In this document: piece by piece, positions 1 through 11,288 of the stretch
How the letters are laid out: each line of letters opens with the position of its first letter
Numbering within the stretch: the first letter of the stretch is position 1
NCBI RefSeq assembly: GCF_000349945.1
Contig: NC_020548.1
Span: forward strand, 248,001-312,000
Length of the DNA stretch: 64,000 nucleotides
Reading direction: 5' to 3'
From: Azoarcus sp. KH32C
GTDB taxonomy: Bacteria > Pseudomonadota > Gammaproteobacteria > Burkholderiales > Rhodocyclaceae
Made by a program: the position numbers and the translations under genes
Notes under the pieces: generated by a model
What the model saw: only the letters and a program-made list of their open reading frames with translations
The model's database searches: none
Told to the model about the DNA's origin: nothing

Positions 1-477
1 GGCCTCATTGACGTAGACGTCGATCCAGCTCGCGATGCGGGCCGCAAGCACCGGATCGTCGGCCTTCTCGCCGACGTTGCCACGGCAGTTCTCGAGCAGC
101 ACGAGCTCGCCGGCACGCATGGCGAAGTCGCCGTCGACCCAGTCGCTGACGAGGGGCACCGGACGGCCGATGAGCTGCGACAGGCATTCGGCGACCGGCG
201 CGAGCGAGTCGGCAGAGCCGAGCGCGCCCTCCTTCGGCCGTCCCAGGTGCGAAGTCACCATGACCGTCGCGCCGGCGTCGAGGCATTGGCGGATGCCGGG
301 CAGCGTCGCGCGGATCCGCGTGTCGTCGGCGACGCGGCCGTCCGGCGTCAGCGGCACGTTGAAGTCGGCACGGATGAACACGCGGCGCCCCATCAGCGGC
401 ACGTGTTCGAGCCGCAGGAAATCGCCCGTCGCGCGCCGGGTCGTGTCGCCCGAGCGTGAGATTTTGCTCCTGTCCAT
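1..477 (-). CDS. cbbK: Phosphoglycerate kinase, N-terminal part (runs off window)
   Basis: Catalyses the ATP-dependent phosphorylation of 3-phosphoglycerate in the Calvin cycle. Only the first 159 codons lie in the window. The reading has the phosphoglycerate kinase core VFIRADFNVPL, then TSHLGRPKEG and LLENCRGNVGEK. The ATG at 477 was chosen because a GGAGGCG ribosome site lies just upstream, inside the end of cbbG. It gives about 28 residues ahead of the usual N-terminus; an internal ATG at MGRRVFIRAD is the alternative. It starts 1 base after the cbbG stop codon and is the last visible gene of the cbbLSXFPTGK operon. Confidence 0.93.
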   Translation of the reverse strand, partial: MDRSKISRSGDTTRRATGDFLRLEHVPLMGRRVFIRADFNVPLTPDGRVADDTRIRATLPGIRQCLDAGATVMVTSHLGRPKEGALGSADSLAPVAECLSQLIGRPVPLVSDWVDGDFAMRAGELVLLENCRGNVGEKADDPVLAARIASWIDVYVNEA

Positions 478-478
478 T

Positions 479-1492
479 TCAGTTCGCCTCCATCATCGCG
501 ACGGTCGTGTCGAGCATGCGGTGCGAGAAGCCCCACTCGTTGTCGTACCACGCGGTCACGGTGACGAGGTCGTGGTCGACCCGCGTCAGCGTCGCGTCGA
601 AGATGCTCGAATGCGGGTTGTGGTTGAAATCGCAGGACACGAGCGGCAGGTCATTGACGGCGAGGATGCCTTTCAGCGCACCGTGGGCGGCTTCGCGGAC
701 GAGGTTGTTCACCTCGTTCTTCGTCGTCTCGCGCGCGGCGACGAAGGTGAAGTCGGTGAAGGACACGTTCGGCGTCGGTACGCGAATGGCATAACCGTCG
801 AGCCGGCCCGCGAGTTCGGGCAACACGAGGCCCACCGCGGCAGCGGCGCCGGTCTTGGTCGGGATCATCGACTGCGTCGCGCTGCGGGCGCGGCGCGCGT
901 CCTCGTGATAGACGTCGAGCAGCACCTGGTCGTTGGTGTAGGAATGCACGGTCGTCATCTTTCCGCGCACGATGCCGAGCGGGCGATGCAGTGCGTAGAC
1001 GACCGGCGCGAGGCAGTTGGTCGTGCAGCTCGCGTTCGACACCACGCGGTGCTCGCGCCGCAGGGCGCCGTGATTGACGCCATAGACGACCGTCGCGTCG
1101 ACGTCGGAGCCGCCCGGCGCCGAGATCAGCACCTTGCCGGCGCCGGCGTCGAGATGCGGCTGGGCGCCCGCCTTCGAGCGGAAGCGGCCGGTGCATTCGA
1201 GCACGACGTCGACGCCGAGCTCGCGCCACGGCAGCTTCGCCGGATCGCGCTCGCTGATGACGCGGATGCGGTCCTCGCCGACGACCCAATCATTGCCGTC
1301 GACGTCGATCGTGTGTGGAAACGGGCCTTGCAGGCTGTCGTAGCGCGTCAGGTGGGCGTTCGCCTCGGCGCTGCCGCGCGGGGCGTTCACCGCGACGATG
1401 CTGATCGGCTGTCGACGCCCGCCCTCGTAAAAGGCGCGCAACACGTTGCGCCCTATTCGGCCGTAGCCGTTGATTGCAACTCTGATGGTCAC
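479..1492 (-). CDS. cbbG: Glyceraldehyde-3-phosphate dehydrogenase, type I
   Basis: Reduces 1,3-bisphosphoglycerate to glyceraldehyde 3-phosphate in the Calvin cycle. The 337-residue product is of normal family length. It starts with a Rossmann nucleotide site (VAINGYGRIGRNVLRA) and has the active-site motif SNASCTTNCLAP with the catalytic cysteine. The C-terminus has the usual WYDNEWGFSHRM. The start codon is GTG at 1492, which places GYGRIGR at the usual distance from the N-terminus. It sits between cbbT and cbbK in the same operon. Cofactor preference was not determined. Confidence 0.95.
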   Translation of the reverse strand: MTIRVAINGYGRIGRNVLRAFYEGGRRQPISIVAVNAPRGSAEANAHLTRYDSLQGPFPHTIDVDGNDWVVGEDRIRVISERDPAKLPWRELGVDVVLECTGRFRSKAGAQPHLDAGAGKVLISAPGGSDVDATVVYGVNHGALRREHRVVSNASCTTNCLAPVVYALHRPLGIVRGKMTTVHSYTNDQVLLDVYHEDARRARSATQSMIPTKTGAAAAVGLVLPELAGRLDGYAIRVPTPNVSFTDFTFVAARETTKNEVNNLVREAAHGALKGILAVNDLPLVSCDFNHNPHSSIFDATLTRVDHDLVTVTAWYDNEWGFSHRMLDTTVAMMEAN

Positions 1493-1539
1493 TGCAGTCT
1501 CCTCGATGGTGTTACGAATTCGTGGCGATGCGATTCCGT

Positions 1540-3597
<2,058 letters not shown>

Positions 3598-3599
3598 GG

Positions 3600-4475
3600 T
3601 CACATCACCTTTTTGCGGCGCTCGATCAAGCGCCAGATGAACGGGGTGAAGATCAGCTGCATCGCGAGCTCCATCTTTCCGCCGGGCACGACGATGGTGT
3701 TGGCGCGGCTCATGAAGCTGCCGTGGATCATGTTCAGCAGGTACGCGAAGTCGATCTCCTTCGGATCGGCGAAGCGGATCACGACCATGCTCTCGTCGGG
3801 CGTCGGCACGGCGCGCGCGATGAAGGGGTTCGAGGTATCCACCATCGGCACGCGCTGGAAATTGACGTGCGTGCGCGCGAACTGCGGGCAGATGTAGTGC
3901 ACGTAGTCGTGCATGCGGCGCAGGATCGTGTCGGTGACGGCCTCGGTCGAATAGCCGCGCGTGCTCTTGTCGCGGTGCAGCTTCTGGATCCATTCGAGGT
4001 TGATCACCGGCACGACGCCGATCAACAGATCCGGAAAGCGCGCGATGTCGACCTTCTCGGTGACGACGGCGCCATGCAGGCCCTCGTAGAACAGCAGGTC
4101 GCTGCCGGCCGGGATCTCGTCCCACGCGGTGAAGGTGCCGGCCGGCTGGCCGTAGGGCTCGGCCTCCTCGGCGCTGTGCAGGTACTTGCGCCGCATGCCG
4201 CGGCCGTTTTCGGCGTAGCTGCGGAAGAGCTGCTCGAGCTCGGCGAAGAGGTTCGCTTCATCGCCGAAGTGGCTGAAGTGGTTGTTCGGCACGCCTTCGA
4301 GCTCGGCGAGGCGCTTGCGCATCTCGAGGCGGTCGAAGGCGTGAAAGCTGTCGCCTTCGACGACGGCCGCAGTGACCTTTTCGCGGCGGAAGATCTCCTC
4401 GAAGGTGCGCTGCACGGTGCTGGTTCCGGCCCCTGACGAGCCGGTGATGGCGACGATTGGGTGGCGTTCGGACAT
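3600..4475 (-). CDS. cbbP: Phosphoribulokinase
   Basis: Phosphorylates ribulose 5-phosphate to ribulose 1,5-bisphosphate, the RuBisCO substrate and one of the two Calvin-cycle-specific steps. The 291-residue product is the proteobacterial type. The P-loop GSSGAGTSTV is at residues 12-21, followed by VEGDSFHAFDR. It lies between cbbF and cbbT on the same strand. Together with cbbLS it makes assignment of this operon to CO2 fixation firm. Confidence 0.96.
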   Translation of the reverse strand: MSERHPIVAITGSSGAGTSTVQRTFEEIFRREKVTAAVVEGDSFHAFDRLEMRKRLAELEGVPNNHFSHFGDEANLFAELEQLFRSYAENGRGMRRKYLHSAEEAEPYGQPAGTFTAWDEIPAGSDLLFYEGLHGAVVTEKVDIARFPDLLIGVVPVINLEWIQKLHRDKSTRGYSTEAVTDTILRRMHDYVHYICPQFARTHVNFQRVPMVDTSNPFIARAVPTPDESMVVIRFADPKEIDFAYLLNMIHGSFMSRANTIVVPGGKMELAMQLIFTPFIWRLIERRKKVM

Positions 4476-4528
4476 GATGTCCCCCTTGGCGTTTGAGAAA
4501 TCAGTTCTGCCGGCTCAGTTTTGGCGGC

Positions 4529-5602
<1,074 letters not shown>

Positions 5603-5621
5603 GATGGCGACTCCCCAGTGG

Positions 5622-6599
5622 TCAGAATTCGGTGCACTCGCGGTTGCGGACGGAGACGGTCGAGGGGGTCTCGACGACGCTCAGGGCCGGCGCCGGCCGG
5701 AAATGGCGGCTGCTGCGTACGTCGGCCTCGGTCAGCGTCGTGAGCGCCTCGGCATCGACGGTCGCGCCCGCTTCGAAGAGCCGCAGCGCCTGGCGCAGCC
5801 GCATGCGGTCGAGCGCGTTGCGCACGCTGCGGGCATTCGCGAAATGGGGCTGGGGGCGGCGCAGCGCGATGTATTCGTCGAAGGCGCGGCGCGCGGCCTC
5901 GTCGAAGCGGTAGTTCCACTGCGCGAGCATCTTTCCGGCGATCTCGCCGAGCTCGCCGTCGGAGTAGTCGGGGAAGTCGATGTGGTGCGCGATGCGGGAC
6001 TTGAGTCCCGGATTCGATTCGAAGAAGCGCTCCATGCGACCGGCGTAACCCGCGAGCACGACCACGAGGTCGTCGCGCTGGTTCTCCATCACCTGCAGCA
6101 GGATCTCGATCGCCTCCTGGCCGTAGTCCTTCTCGTTCTCGGGGCGATACAGGTAGTAGGCCTCGTCGATGAACAGCACGCCGCCCATCGCGCGCTTCAA
6201 GACTTCCTTGGTCTTGGGCGCGGTGTGGCCGATGTACTGGCCGACGAGGTCGTCGCGCGTCACGGCGACGACGTGGCCGCGGCGCACGTAGCCGAGCCGC
6301 TGCAGGATCTGCGCGATGCGCAGCGCGACCGTGGTCTTGCCGGTGCCGGGGTTGCCGGTGAAGCTCATGTGCAGCGACGGGGGCTCGGTCGCGAGGCCGA
6401 TGCGGCGGCGGGCGCGGTCGACGAGCAGCAGCGCGGCGATCTCGCGCACGCGGCGCTTGACCGGCACCAGCCCGACCAGCTCGCGGTCGAGGCCGTCGAG
6501 CACCTCTCCGACGCCGGCCTCGCGGTACTCGGCCGCGAGGTCCACCGTTTCCAGCGTGTTACCTGGCAAGCCGTCGGCCTGCCGTTCGACAGCGTTCAT
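5622..6599 (-). CDS. cbbX: Red-type RuBisCO activase CbbX (AAA+)
   Basis: AAA+ motor that removes inhibitory sugar phosphates from red-type RuBisCO by pulling on the CbbL C-terminus. The 325-residue product has the Walker A motif GNPGTGKTTVALR, Walker B GGVLFIDEAYYLY and an arginine-finger-type sensor region (NARSVRNALDRMRLRQA). It directly follows cbbS. A red-type activase is consistent with the form IC large subunit and the long small subunit encoded upstream. Confidence 0.96.
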   Translation of the reverse strand: MNAVERQADGLPGNTLETVDLAAEYREAGVGEVLDGLDRELVGLVPVKRRVREIAALLLVDRARRRIGLATEPPSLHMSFTGNPGTGKTTVALRIAQILQRLGYVRRGHVVAVTRDDLVGQYIGHTAPKTKEVLKRAMGGVLFIDEAYYLYRPENEKDYGQEAIEILLQVMENQRDDLVVVLAGYAGRMERFFESNPGLKSRIAHHIDFPDYSDGELGEIAGKMLAQWNYRFDEAARRAFDEYIALRRPQPHFANARSVRNALDRMRLRQALRLFEAGATVDAEALTTLTEADVRSSRHFRPAPALSVVETPSTVSVRNRECTEF

Positions 6600-6661
6600 C
6601 GTTGTGTCTCCTCGTGGGTGGAGGTGCGGCGCGCCGTCGATGCGGCGCGTTCCTGCACCGG

Positions 6662-7087
6662 TCAGGCGGTGTAGCGCTGGCCTTCGGGCCCTCGTGCGAC
6701 GGCGTAGCTCTCAAGCGTGTAGCGCACGACGCGCCCTTCGCTTTCCTGACGTACGAGCCGGAAGCCGGGCTCCTCGGCGGGGCGGTTGACGAGGAAGGAC
6801 ATGCGCATCGTCTCCCAGCCGTGGGTCGAGTCGAACGCGTTGATGCGGATGTAGTACTCCGGGAAAGCCGCGCGGCATTCGGCGAGCTCGACCATCACGC
6901 CCGCCGGATCGGCGAGGTCGAACATCGGGTTGCCCCACATCGACCAGTAGGTGTTGCGCGGGTGCGGATCGTCCGTGTATTCGATGCTGACCGCCCAGCC
7001 CTGGGCGAGGCAGTACTCGACCTGCTTGGAGATCTGCGCGTCGGTCAGGTCGGGCAGGAAGGAAAAGGCGCCTTGGGTGATTCTCAT
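6662..7087 (-). CDS. cbbS: RuBisCO small subunit, red-type
   Basis: Small subunit of the L8S8 RuBisCO. The start MRITQGAFSFLPDLTD and the motif GWAVSIEYTDDPHPRNTYW are typical of proteobacterial form IC proteins. At 141 residues it has the C-terminal extension of red-type small subunits, which green-type ones lack. It begins 29 bases after the cbbL stop codon with a GGAG site upstream. Confidence 0.96.
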   Translation of the reverse strand: MRITQGAFSFLPDLTDAQISKQVEYCLAQGWAVSIEYTDDPHPRNTYWSMWGNPMFDLADPAGVMVELAECRAAFPEYYIRINAFDSTHGWETMRMSFLVNRPAEEPGFRLVRQESEGRVVRYTLESYAVARGPEGQRYTA

Positions 7088-7116
7088 GTCATGTCTCCTC
7101 GGATTCTGTTGGCGGT

Positions 7117-8583
7117 TCAGGCGACGCTCGCCGTCGGTACGAAGTCGGACGTGTCGGTCGAGGTGTAGTTGAAGCTCACTTCGCCCCAGGTATCGAGCGC
7201 GGCGCGCAGCGGGGCGCAGTCGCGTGCGGCGGCCTTCAGGATGTCCGAGCCTTCGCTTGCGATGTCGCGGCCTTCGTTGCGGGCGAGCACCATCGCTTCG
7301 AGCGCGACGCGGTTGGCGGTGGCGCCGGCCTGGATGCCCATCGGGTGGCCGATCGTGCCGCCGCCGAACTGCAGCACGACGTCGTCGCCAAAGAGGTCGA
7401 GCAGCTGGTGCATCTGCCCGGCGTGGATGCCGCCCGATGCGACCGGCATCACGCGGCGCAGGCTCGCCCAGTCCTGCTCGAAGAAGATCCCGCGCGGCAG
7501 GTCGACCGCGTTCTTCATCTCGCGGCAGACGTTGTAGTAGCCCTGCACCGTCATCGGATCGCCTTCGAGCTTGCCGACCGCGGTGCCCGCGTGCAGGTGG
7601 TCGACACCGGCAAGCCGCAGCCACTTGGCGATCACACGGAAGGAGATGCCGTGGTTCTTCTGCCGCGTGTAGGTGCCGTGGCCGGCGCGGTGCATGTGCA
7701 GGATCATGTCGTTGGCGCGGCACCAGTTGCTCATCGACTGGATCGCGGTCCAGCCGATGATCAGGTCGACCATCACGATCGTCGAGCCGAGCGACTTCGC
7801 GAACTCGGCGCGGGCGTACATCTCCTCCATCGTGCCGGCGGTGACGTTGAGGTAGTGGCCCTTGACCTCGCCGGTCGCGGCGGAGGCGCGGTTGACGCCT
7901 TCCATGACATACAGGAAGCGGTCGCGCCAGTGCATGAAGGGCTGCGAGTTGATGTTCTCGTCGTCCTTCGTGAAGTCGAGACCGCCGAGCAGCGCCTCAT
8001 AGACGACGCGGCCGTAGTTCTTGCCCGAGAGCCCGAGCTTCGGCTTGGTCGTCGCGCCGAGCAGCGGACGCCCGAAGCAGTTCAGCCGCTCGCGCTCGAC
8101 GACGATGCCGGTCGGGGGGCCGCGGAAGGTCTTCACGTAGGCGACCGGCAGGCGCATGTCTTCGAGGCGCGCCGCCTTGATCGGCTTGAAGCTGAAGACG
8201 TTGCCGATGATCGACGCGGTCAGGTTGGCGATCGAGCCTTCCTCGAAGAGATCGAGCTCGTAGGCGACGTAGCAGAAATACTGGCCCGGCTGCCCCGGCA
8301 CCGGATCGACGCGGTAGGCCTTGGCGCGGTAGCGGTCGCAGGCGGTGAGGCGGTCGGTCCACACCACGGTCCAGGTCGCGGTCGATGACTCGCCGGCCAC
8401 CGCCGCCGCGGCTTCGATCGGATCGACGCCTTCCTGCGGCGTGATGCGGAACAGCGCCAGCACGTCGGTTTCTTTCGGCTCGTAGTCGCCGTCCCAGTAG
8501 CCCATCTGCGCGTACTTCAGCACGCCCGCGCGATAACGCTGCTTCGGGTCGATGATCGCTTCAGCGGTTTCCAGTGCGCCCAT
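7117..8583 (-). CDS. cbbL: RuBisCO large subunit, form IC
   Basis: Carboxylates ribulose 1,5-bisphosphate. The 488-residue product contains the catalytic lysine motif GATTKPKLGLSGKNYGR, the carbamylated-lysine site GGLDFTKDDENINSQPF, the loop-6 region GGIHAGQMHQLLDLFGDD, and the C-terminal STDTSDFVPTASVA on which CbbX would act. The residues around the active site are of the red, form IC type. It is the first gene of the operon and is divergent from cbbR, with an operator-like region between. Confidence 0.97.
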   Translation of the reverse strand: MGALETAEAIIDPKQRYRAGVLKYAQMGYWDGDYEPKETDVLALFRITPQEGVDPIEAAAAVAGESSTATWTVVWTDRLTACDRYRAKAYRVDPVPGQPGQYFCYVAYELDLFEEGSIANLTASIIGNVFSFKPIKAARLEDMRLPVAYVKTFRGPPTGIVVERERLNCFGRPLLGATTKPKLGLSGKNYGRVVYEALLGGLDFTKDDENINSQPFMHWRDRFLYVMEGVNRASAATGEVKGHYLNVTAGTMEEMYARAEFAKSLGSTIVMVDLIIGWTAIQSMSNWCRANDMILHMHRAGHGTYTRQKNHGISFRVIAKWLRLAGVDHLHAGTAVGKLEGDPMTVQGYYNVCREMKNAVDLPRGIFFEQDWASLRRVMPVASGGIHAGQMHQLLDLFGDDVVLQFGGGTIGHPMGIQAGATANRVALEAMVLARNEGRDIASEGSDILKAAARDCAPLRAALDTWGEVSFNYTSTDTSDFVPTASVA

Positions 8584-8637
8584 GTCTTGTCTCCTCTCGT
8601 TCGGTTCGAAATCCGTTGCCGGTGGATGGACAGTAAG

Positions 8638-8690
8638 GCGTTTTGGAAATAAGCTCCAATCGAATAAACACCGATTTTGAGATAAGGAAT
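8638..8690. promoter_or_regulatory. cbbR-cbbL divergent control region with CbbR-like boxes
   Basis: The 111 bases between cbbL and cbbR hold an AT-rich island that contrasts with the GC-rich surroundings. Read toward cbbL it contains three boxes that begin TTAT: TTATCTCAAAATC, TTATTCGATTGGA and TTATTTCCAAAAC, spaced 18 and 15 bases apart. LysR-type regulators including CbbR bind T-N11-A sites of this sort between divergent promoters. Assignment to CbbR is by position and pattern only. Confidence 0.6.
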
Positions 8691-8694
8691 CCTG

Positions 8695-9615
8695 ATGCGA
8701 CTCGTTCAGCGATTGAGCATGCGCCAGCTGCGCGCACTGGTCGCCGTGGCGGACTCCGGTAGCTTCACGGCGGCCGCGCATCTGCTGCATGTGACCCAGC
8801 CCGCGGTGTCGATGCAGATGAAGGAATTGGAGGAGATCGTCGGCGAAGTGCTCGTCGACGGCCGGCGCCAGATCCACCTGACCTCGGCCGGCGAGATCCT
8901 CGTGCGGCAGGCGCGCGTCGCGCTCGACGCAATCGAGATGGCCGAGCTGCAGTTGAAGGCGCAACGCGACGTGCCCGCGGGCACGATCGAAGTCGCGGCG
9001 ATCACGACGTCCGAGTATTTCGTGCCCTATCTGCTGGCCGAATTCGGGCGCCGCTACCCGGACGTGGGCTTCCGGCTGACGGTCGCGAACCGCGAAGTCG
9101 TGCACAAAATGCTGCGCGAACAGCGCGCCGACCTCGCGATCACCGGCGAGCCGCCGAGCGGACTGCCGCTGCGCCGGATCCCGTTCGCGCCGCATCCGCT
9201 GTCTTTCGTCGCGGCACCGGACCATCCGCTCGCAGCGCGCGAGCGGATCCCCCCGAGCGCGCTCGCCGGCGAGCGCCTGCTGCTGCGCGAACAGGGCTCG
9301 GGCACACGCGCGAACCTCGAACGCTTCCTGCGCTCGGCCGGGGTCAAGGCGGTGCGCGCCGACGAGATGGGGAGCAACGAGACGCTCAAGCAGGCCGCAA
9401 TGGCGGGCATGGGGGTCGCCTTCCTGTCGCATCAGTGCCTCGCGATGGAGCTCGCCGGCGGGCGCCTCGTGCGGCTGAACGTGCAGGGGACACCGGTGGT
9501 GCGCGAGTGGAACGTGCTCGTCCCCGAAGGCCGCGCGCCGACCCCGGCGTTGGTCGCGCTGCTCGACTACTTCCAGGCCGAAGGCGCCGAGCGGCTGCGG
9601 GCGCTGGCGGCGTAA
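8695..9615 (+). CDS. cbbR: CbbR, LysR-type regulator of the cbb operon
   Basis: LysR-type transcription factor of 306 residues. The N-terminal winged helix-turn-helix (MRQLRALVAVADSGSFTAAA, HVTQPAVSMQMKELE) is followed by a substrate-binding-type effector domain. It is transcribed away from cbbL, the standard arrangement for CbbR. An AAGGAA ribosome site precedes the ATG at 8695. It likely activates the cbb operon and represses itself. The metabolite effector cannot be read from the sequence. Confidence 0.92.
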   Translation: MRLVQRLSMRQLRALVAVADSGSFTAAAHLLHVTQPAVSMQMKELEEIVGEVLVDGRRQIHLTSAGEILVRQARVALDAIEMAELQLKAQRDVPAGTIEVAAITTSEYFVPYLLAEFGRRYPDVGFRLTVANREVVHKMLREQRADLAITGEPPSGLPLRRIPFAPHPLSFVAAPDHPLAARERIPPSALAGERLLLREQGSGTRANLERFLRSAGVKAVRADEMGSNETLKQAAMAGMGVAFLSHQCLAMELAGGRLVRLNVQGTPVVREWNVLVPEGRAPTPALVALLDYFQAEGAERLRALAA

Positions 9616-9670
9616 TGCGCCTTCCCTTCCCCCTTGCCTTCGTTCATCCGAGCGCCGAAGATCCATCGCC

Positions 9671-10561
9671 ATGATCGCCCGCAAATATCTCTACCTGATC
9701 GCCCTCGCCCGCGAAAAGCATTTCGGGCGCGCCGCCGCGTGCTGCCACGTCTCGCCCTCCACGCTGTCGGCGGCGATCCGCGGCCTCGAAGACGAGCTGG
9801 GGGTCGTGCTCGTCGAGCGCAGCCAGCACTTCGCCGGGCTGACACCCGAAGGCATGTGCGTCGTCGAGCATGCGCAACGCATCGCGGCCGGCGCCGAGGG
9901 GCTCAGGCAGGACATGGCGCGGCTCAAGGGAGGTCTCAGCGGGCGGCTGCGCATCGGCGTGATCCCGACCGCGCTGACCGTCGTCGCGTCGCTGACGGCA
10001 CCGTTCGCGCGAAAGCATCCGCGCGTGGATATCGAGGTGCTTGCGGCGGCGACGGGCGACATCCTCGCGCGGCTGCGCGCCTTCGAGCTCGACGCAGGCA
10101 TCGTCTATAGCGCGTCGGCCGGCGCCGCGGATCTGCTTGCGACACCCGTCTGGCAGGAGAACCACGTGTTCCTGACCGCGCCGGGCGGGCCGCTGGCCGG
10201 GCGCGACTCGGTGAGCTGGCGCGAGGCCGCGCATTTCCCGCTGTGCCTGCTGACGCGCGACATGCAGAACCGCCAGACGATCGACGAGGTATTCGCGTCG
10301 CTCGACTGCCAGCCCAAGGTGAGCCTCGAGACGAACTCGATCATCACGCTGCTCGCGCACGTGTGCGCCGGCCCGTGGGCGACGATCGTGCCGCGCAGCG
10401 TGCTCGACCTGATCGGCGCGCCGCGCGACGTGCAGGTGTTGCCGCTGACGGAGCCCGCGGTCGCGTGGGAGACCACCGTCGTCACGCTCGCGCGCGATCC
10501 CAGCCCGCCGATGGTCGCGGCGCTCGTCGCCGAAGCGCGCAAGCTCGGCGGGGCCGAGTAG
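9671..10561 (+). CDS. LysR-family transcriptional regulator of unknown target
   Basis: A 296-residue LysR-type regulator. The N-terminal helix-turn-helix reads HFGRAAACCHVSPSTLSAAI, followed by the linker and effector-binding domain (LRIGVIPTAL onwards). It lies 55 bases downstream of cbbR on the same strand and may be co-transcribed with it. It is convergent with folE, the stop codons being 4 bases apart. It is not a duplicate of CbbR, as their helix-turn-helix regions differ strongly. LysR regulators are known for formate dehydrogenase operons, so an fds target is possible but untested. Confidence 0.85.
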   Translation: MIARKYLYLIALAREKHFGRAAACCHVSPSTLSAAIRGLEDELGVVLVERSQHFAGLTPEGMCVVEHAQRIAAGAEGLRQDMARLKGGLSGRLRIGVIPTALTVVASLTAPFARKHPRVDIEVLAAATGDILARLRAFELDAGIVYSASAGAADLLATPVWQENHVFLTAPGGPLAGRDSVSWREAAHFPLCLLTRDMQNRQTIDEVFASLDCQPKVSLETNSIITLLAHVCAGPWATIVPRSVLDLIGAPRDVQVLPLTEPAVAWETTVVTLARDPSPPMVAALVAEARKLGGAE

Positions 10562-10565
10562 GCGT

Positions 10566-11288
10566 TCAGCCATAGGTCGGCGTCTGCGCCGCGGCGCCGC
10601 CGACGAGCGCGAAGAACTCGCGACGCGTCGTCGCGTTCTCGCGGAAGGCGCCGAGCATGCGGCTCGTGATCATCGCGACACCCGGCTTGTGCACGCCGCG
10701 CGTCGTCATGCACTGGTGCGCCGCCTCGATGACGACCGCCACGCCCTTCGGCTGCAGCACCTCCTGCAGCGTGTCGGCGATCTGCACGGTCATCTTTTCC
10801 TGGATCTGCAGCCGCTTCGCGTAGGCGTCGACGAGGCGCGCGAGCTTCGAGATGCCGACGACGCGGTGGCGCGGCAAGTAGGCGACGTGCGCGCGGCCGA
10901 TGATCGGGACCATGTGGTGTTCGCAATAGCTTTCGAAACGCACGTCGCGCAGCACGATCATCTCGTCATAGCCCTCGACCTCCTCGAAGGTGCGGGCGAG
11001 CAGCGCCTTGGGATCGACGTCATAGCCGGCGAAGAACTCCTCGTAGGCGCGCACGACGCGGCGCGGCGTGTCGCGCAGGCCTTCGCGCGCCGGATCGTCG
11101 CCGGCCCAGCGCAGCAGCGTGCGCACCGCGGCCTCGGCTTCCTTGCGCGTCGGGCGCGGCAAGTCCTTCGCCGCTTTCGCTGTCTTCGGCTGTCGGGGCA
11201 GTTTCGCGGGGGATTGGGCGGGCAAAGCTGCGGGTTCGATGGAAGGGGTCGGCATCCAGGCGCCGTCGGTGTCGCGCTCGTCAAGCAT
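10566..11288 (-). CDS. folE: GTP cyclohydrolase I
   Basis: Converts GTP to 7,8-dihydroneopterin triphosphate, the first step to the pterin of folate and, here probably, of tetrahydromethanopterin. The 240-residue product has the zinc and substrate motifs SYCEHHMVPIIGRAHVAYLP, IQEKMTVQIADTL and AHQCMTTRGV. About 45 residues at the N-terminus are low in conservation and rich in Pro, Ala and Lys. The start overlaps the end of the PLP decarboxylase gene by 8 bases, so folE is the last gene of a tightly packed pabB-HAD-decarboxylase-folE unit. Confidence 0.94.
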   Translation of the reverse strand: MLDERDTDGAWMPTPSIEPAALPAQSPAKLPRQPKTAKAAKDLPRPTRKEAEAAVRTLLRWAGDDPAREGLRDTPRRVVRAYEEFFAGYDVDPKALLARTFEEVEGYDEMIVLRDVRFESYCEHHMVPIIGRAHVAYLPRHRVVGISKLARLVDAYAKRLQIQEKMTVQIADTLQEVLQPKGVAVVIEAAHQCMTTRGVHKPGVAMITSRMLGAFRENATTRREFFALVGGAAAQTPTYG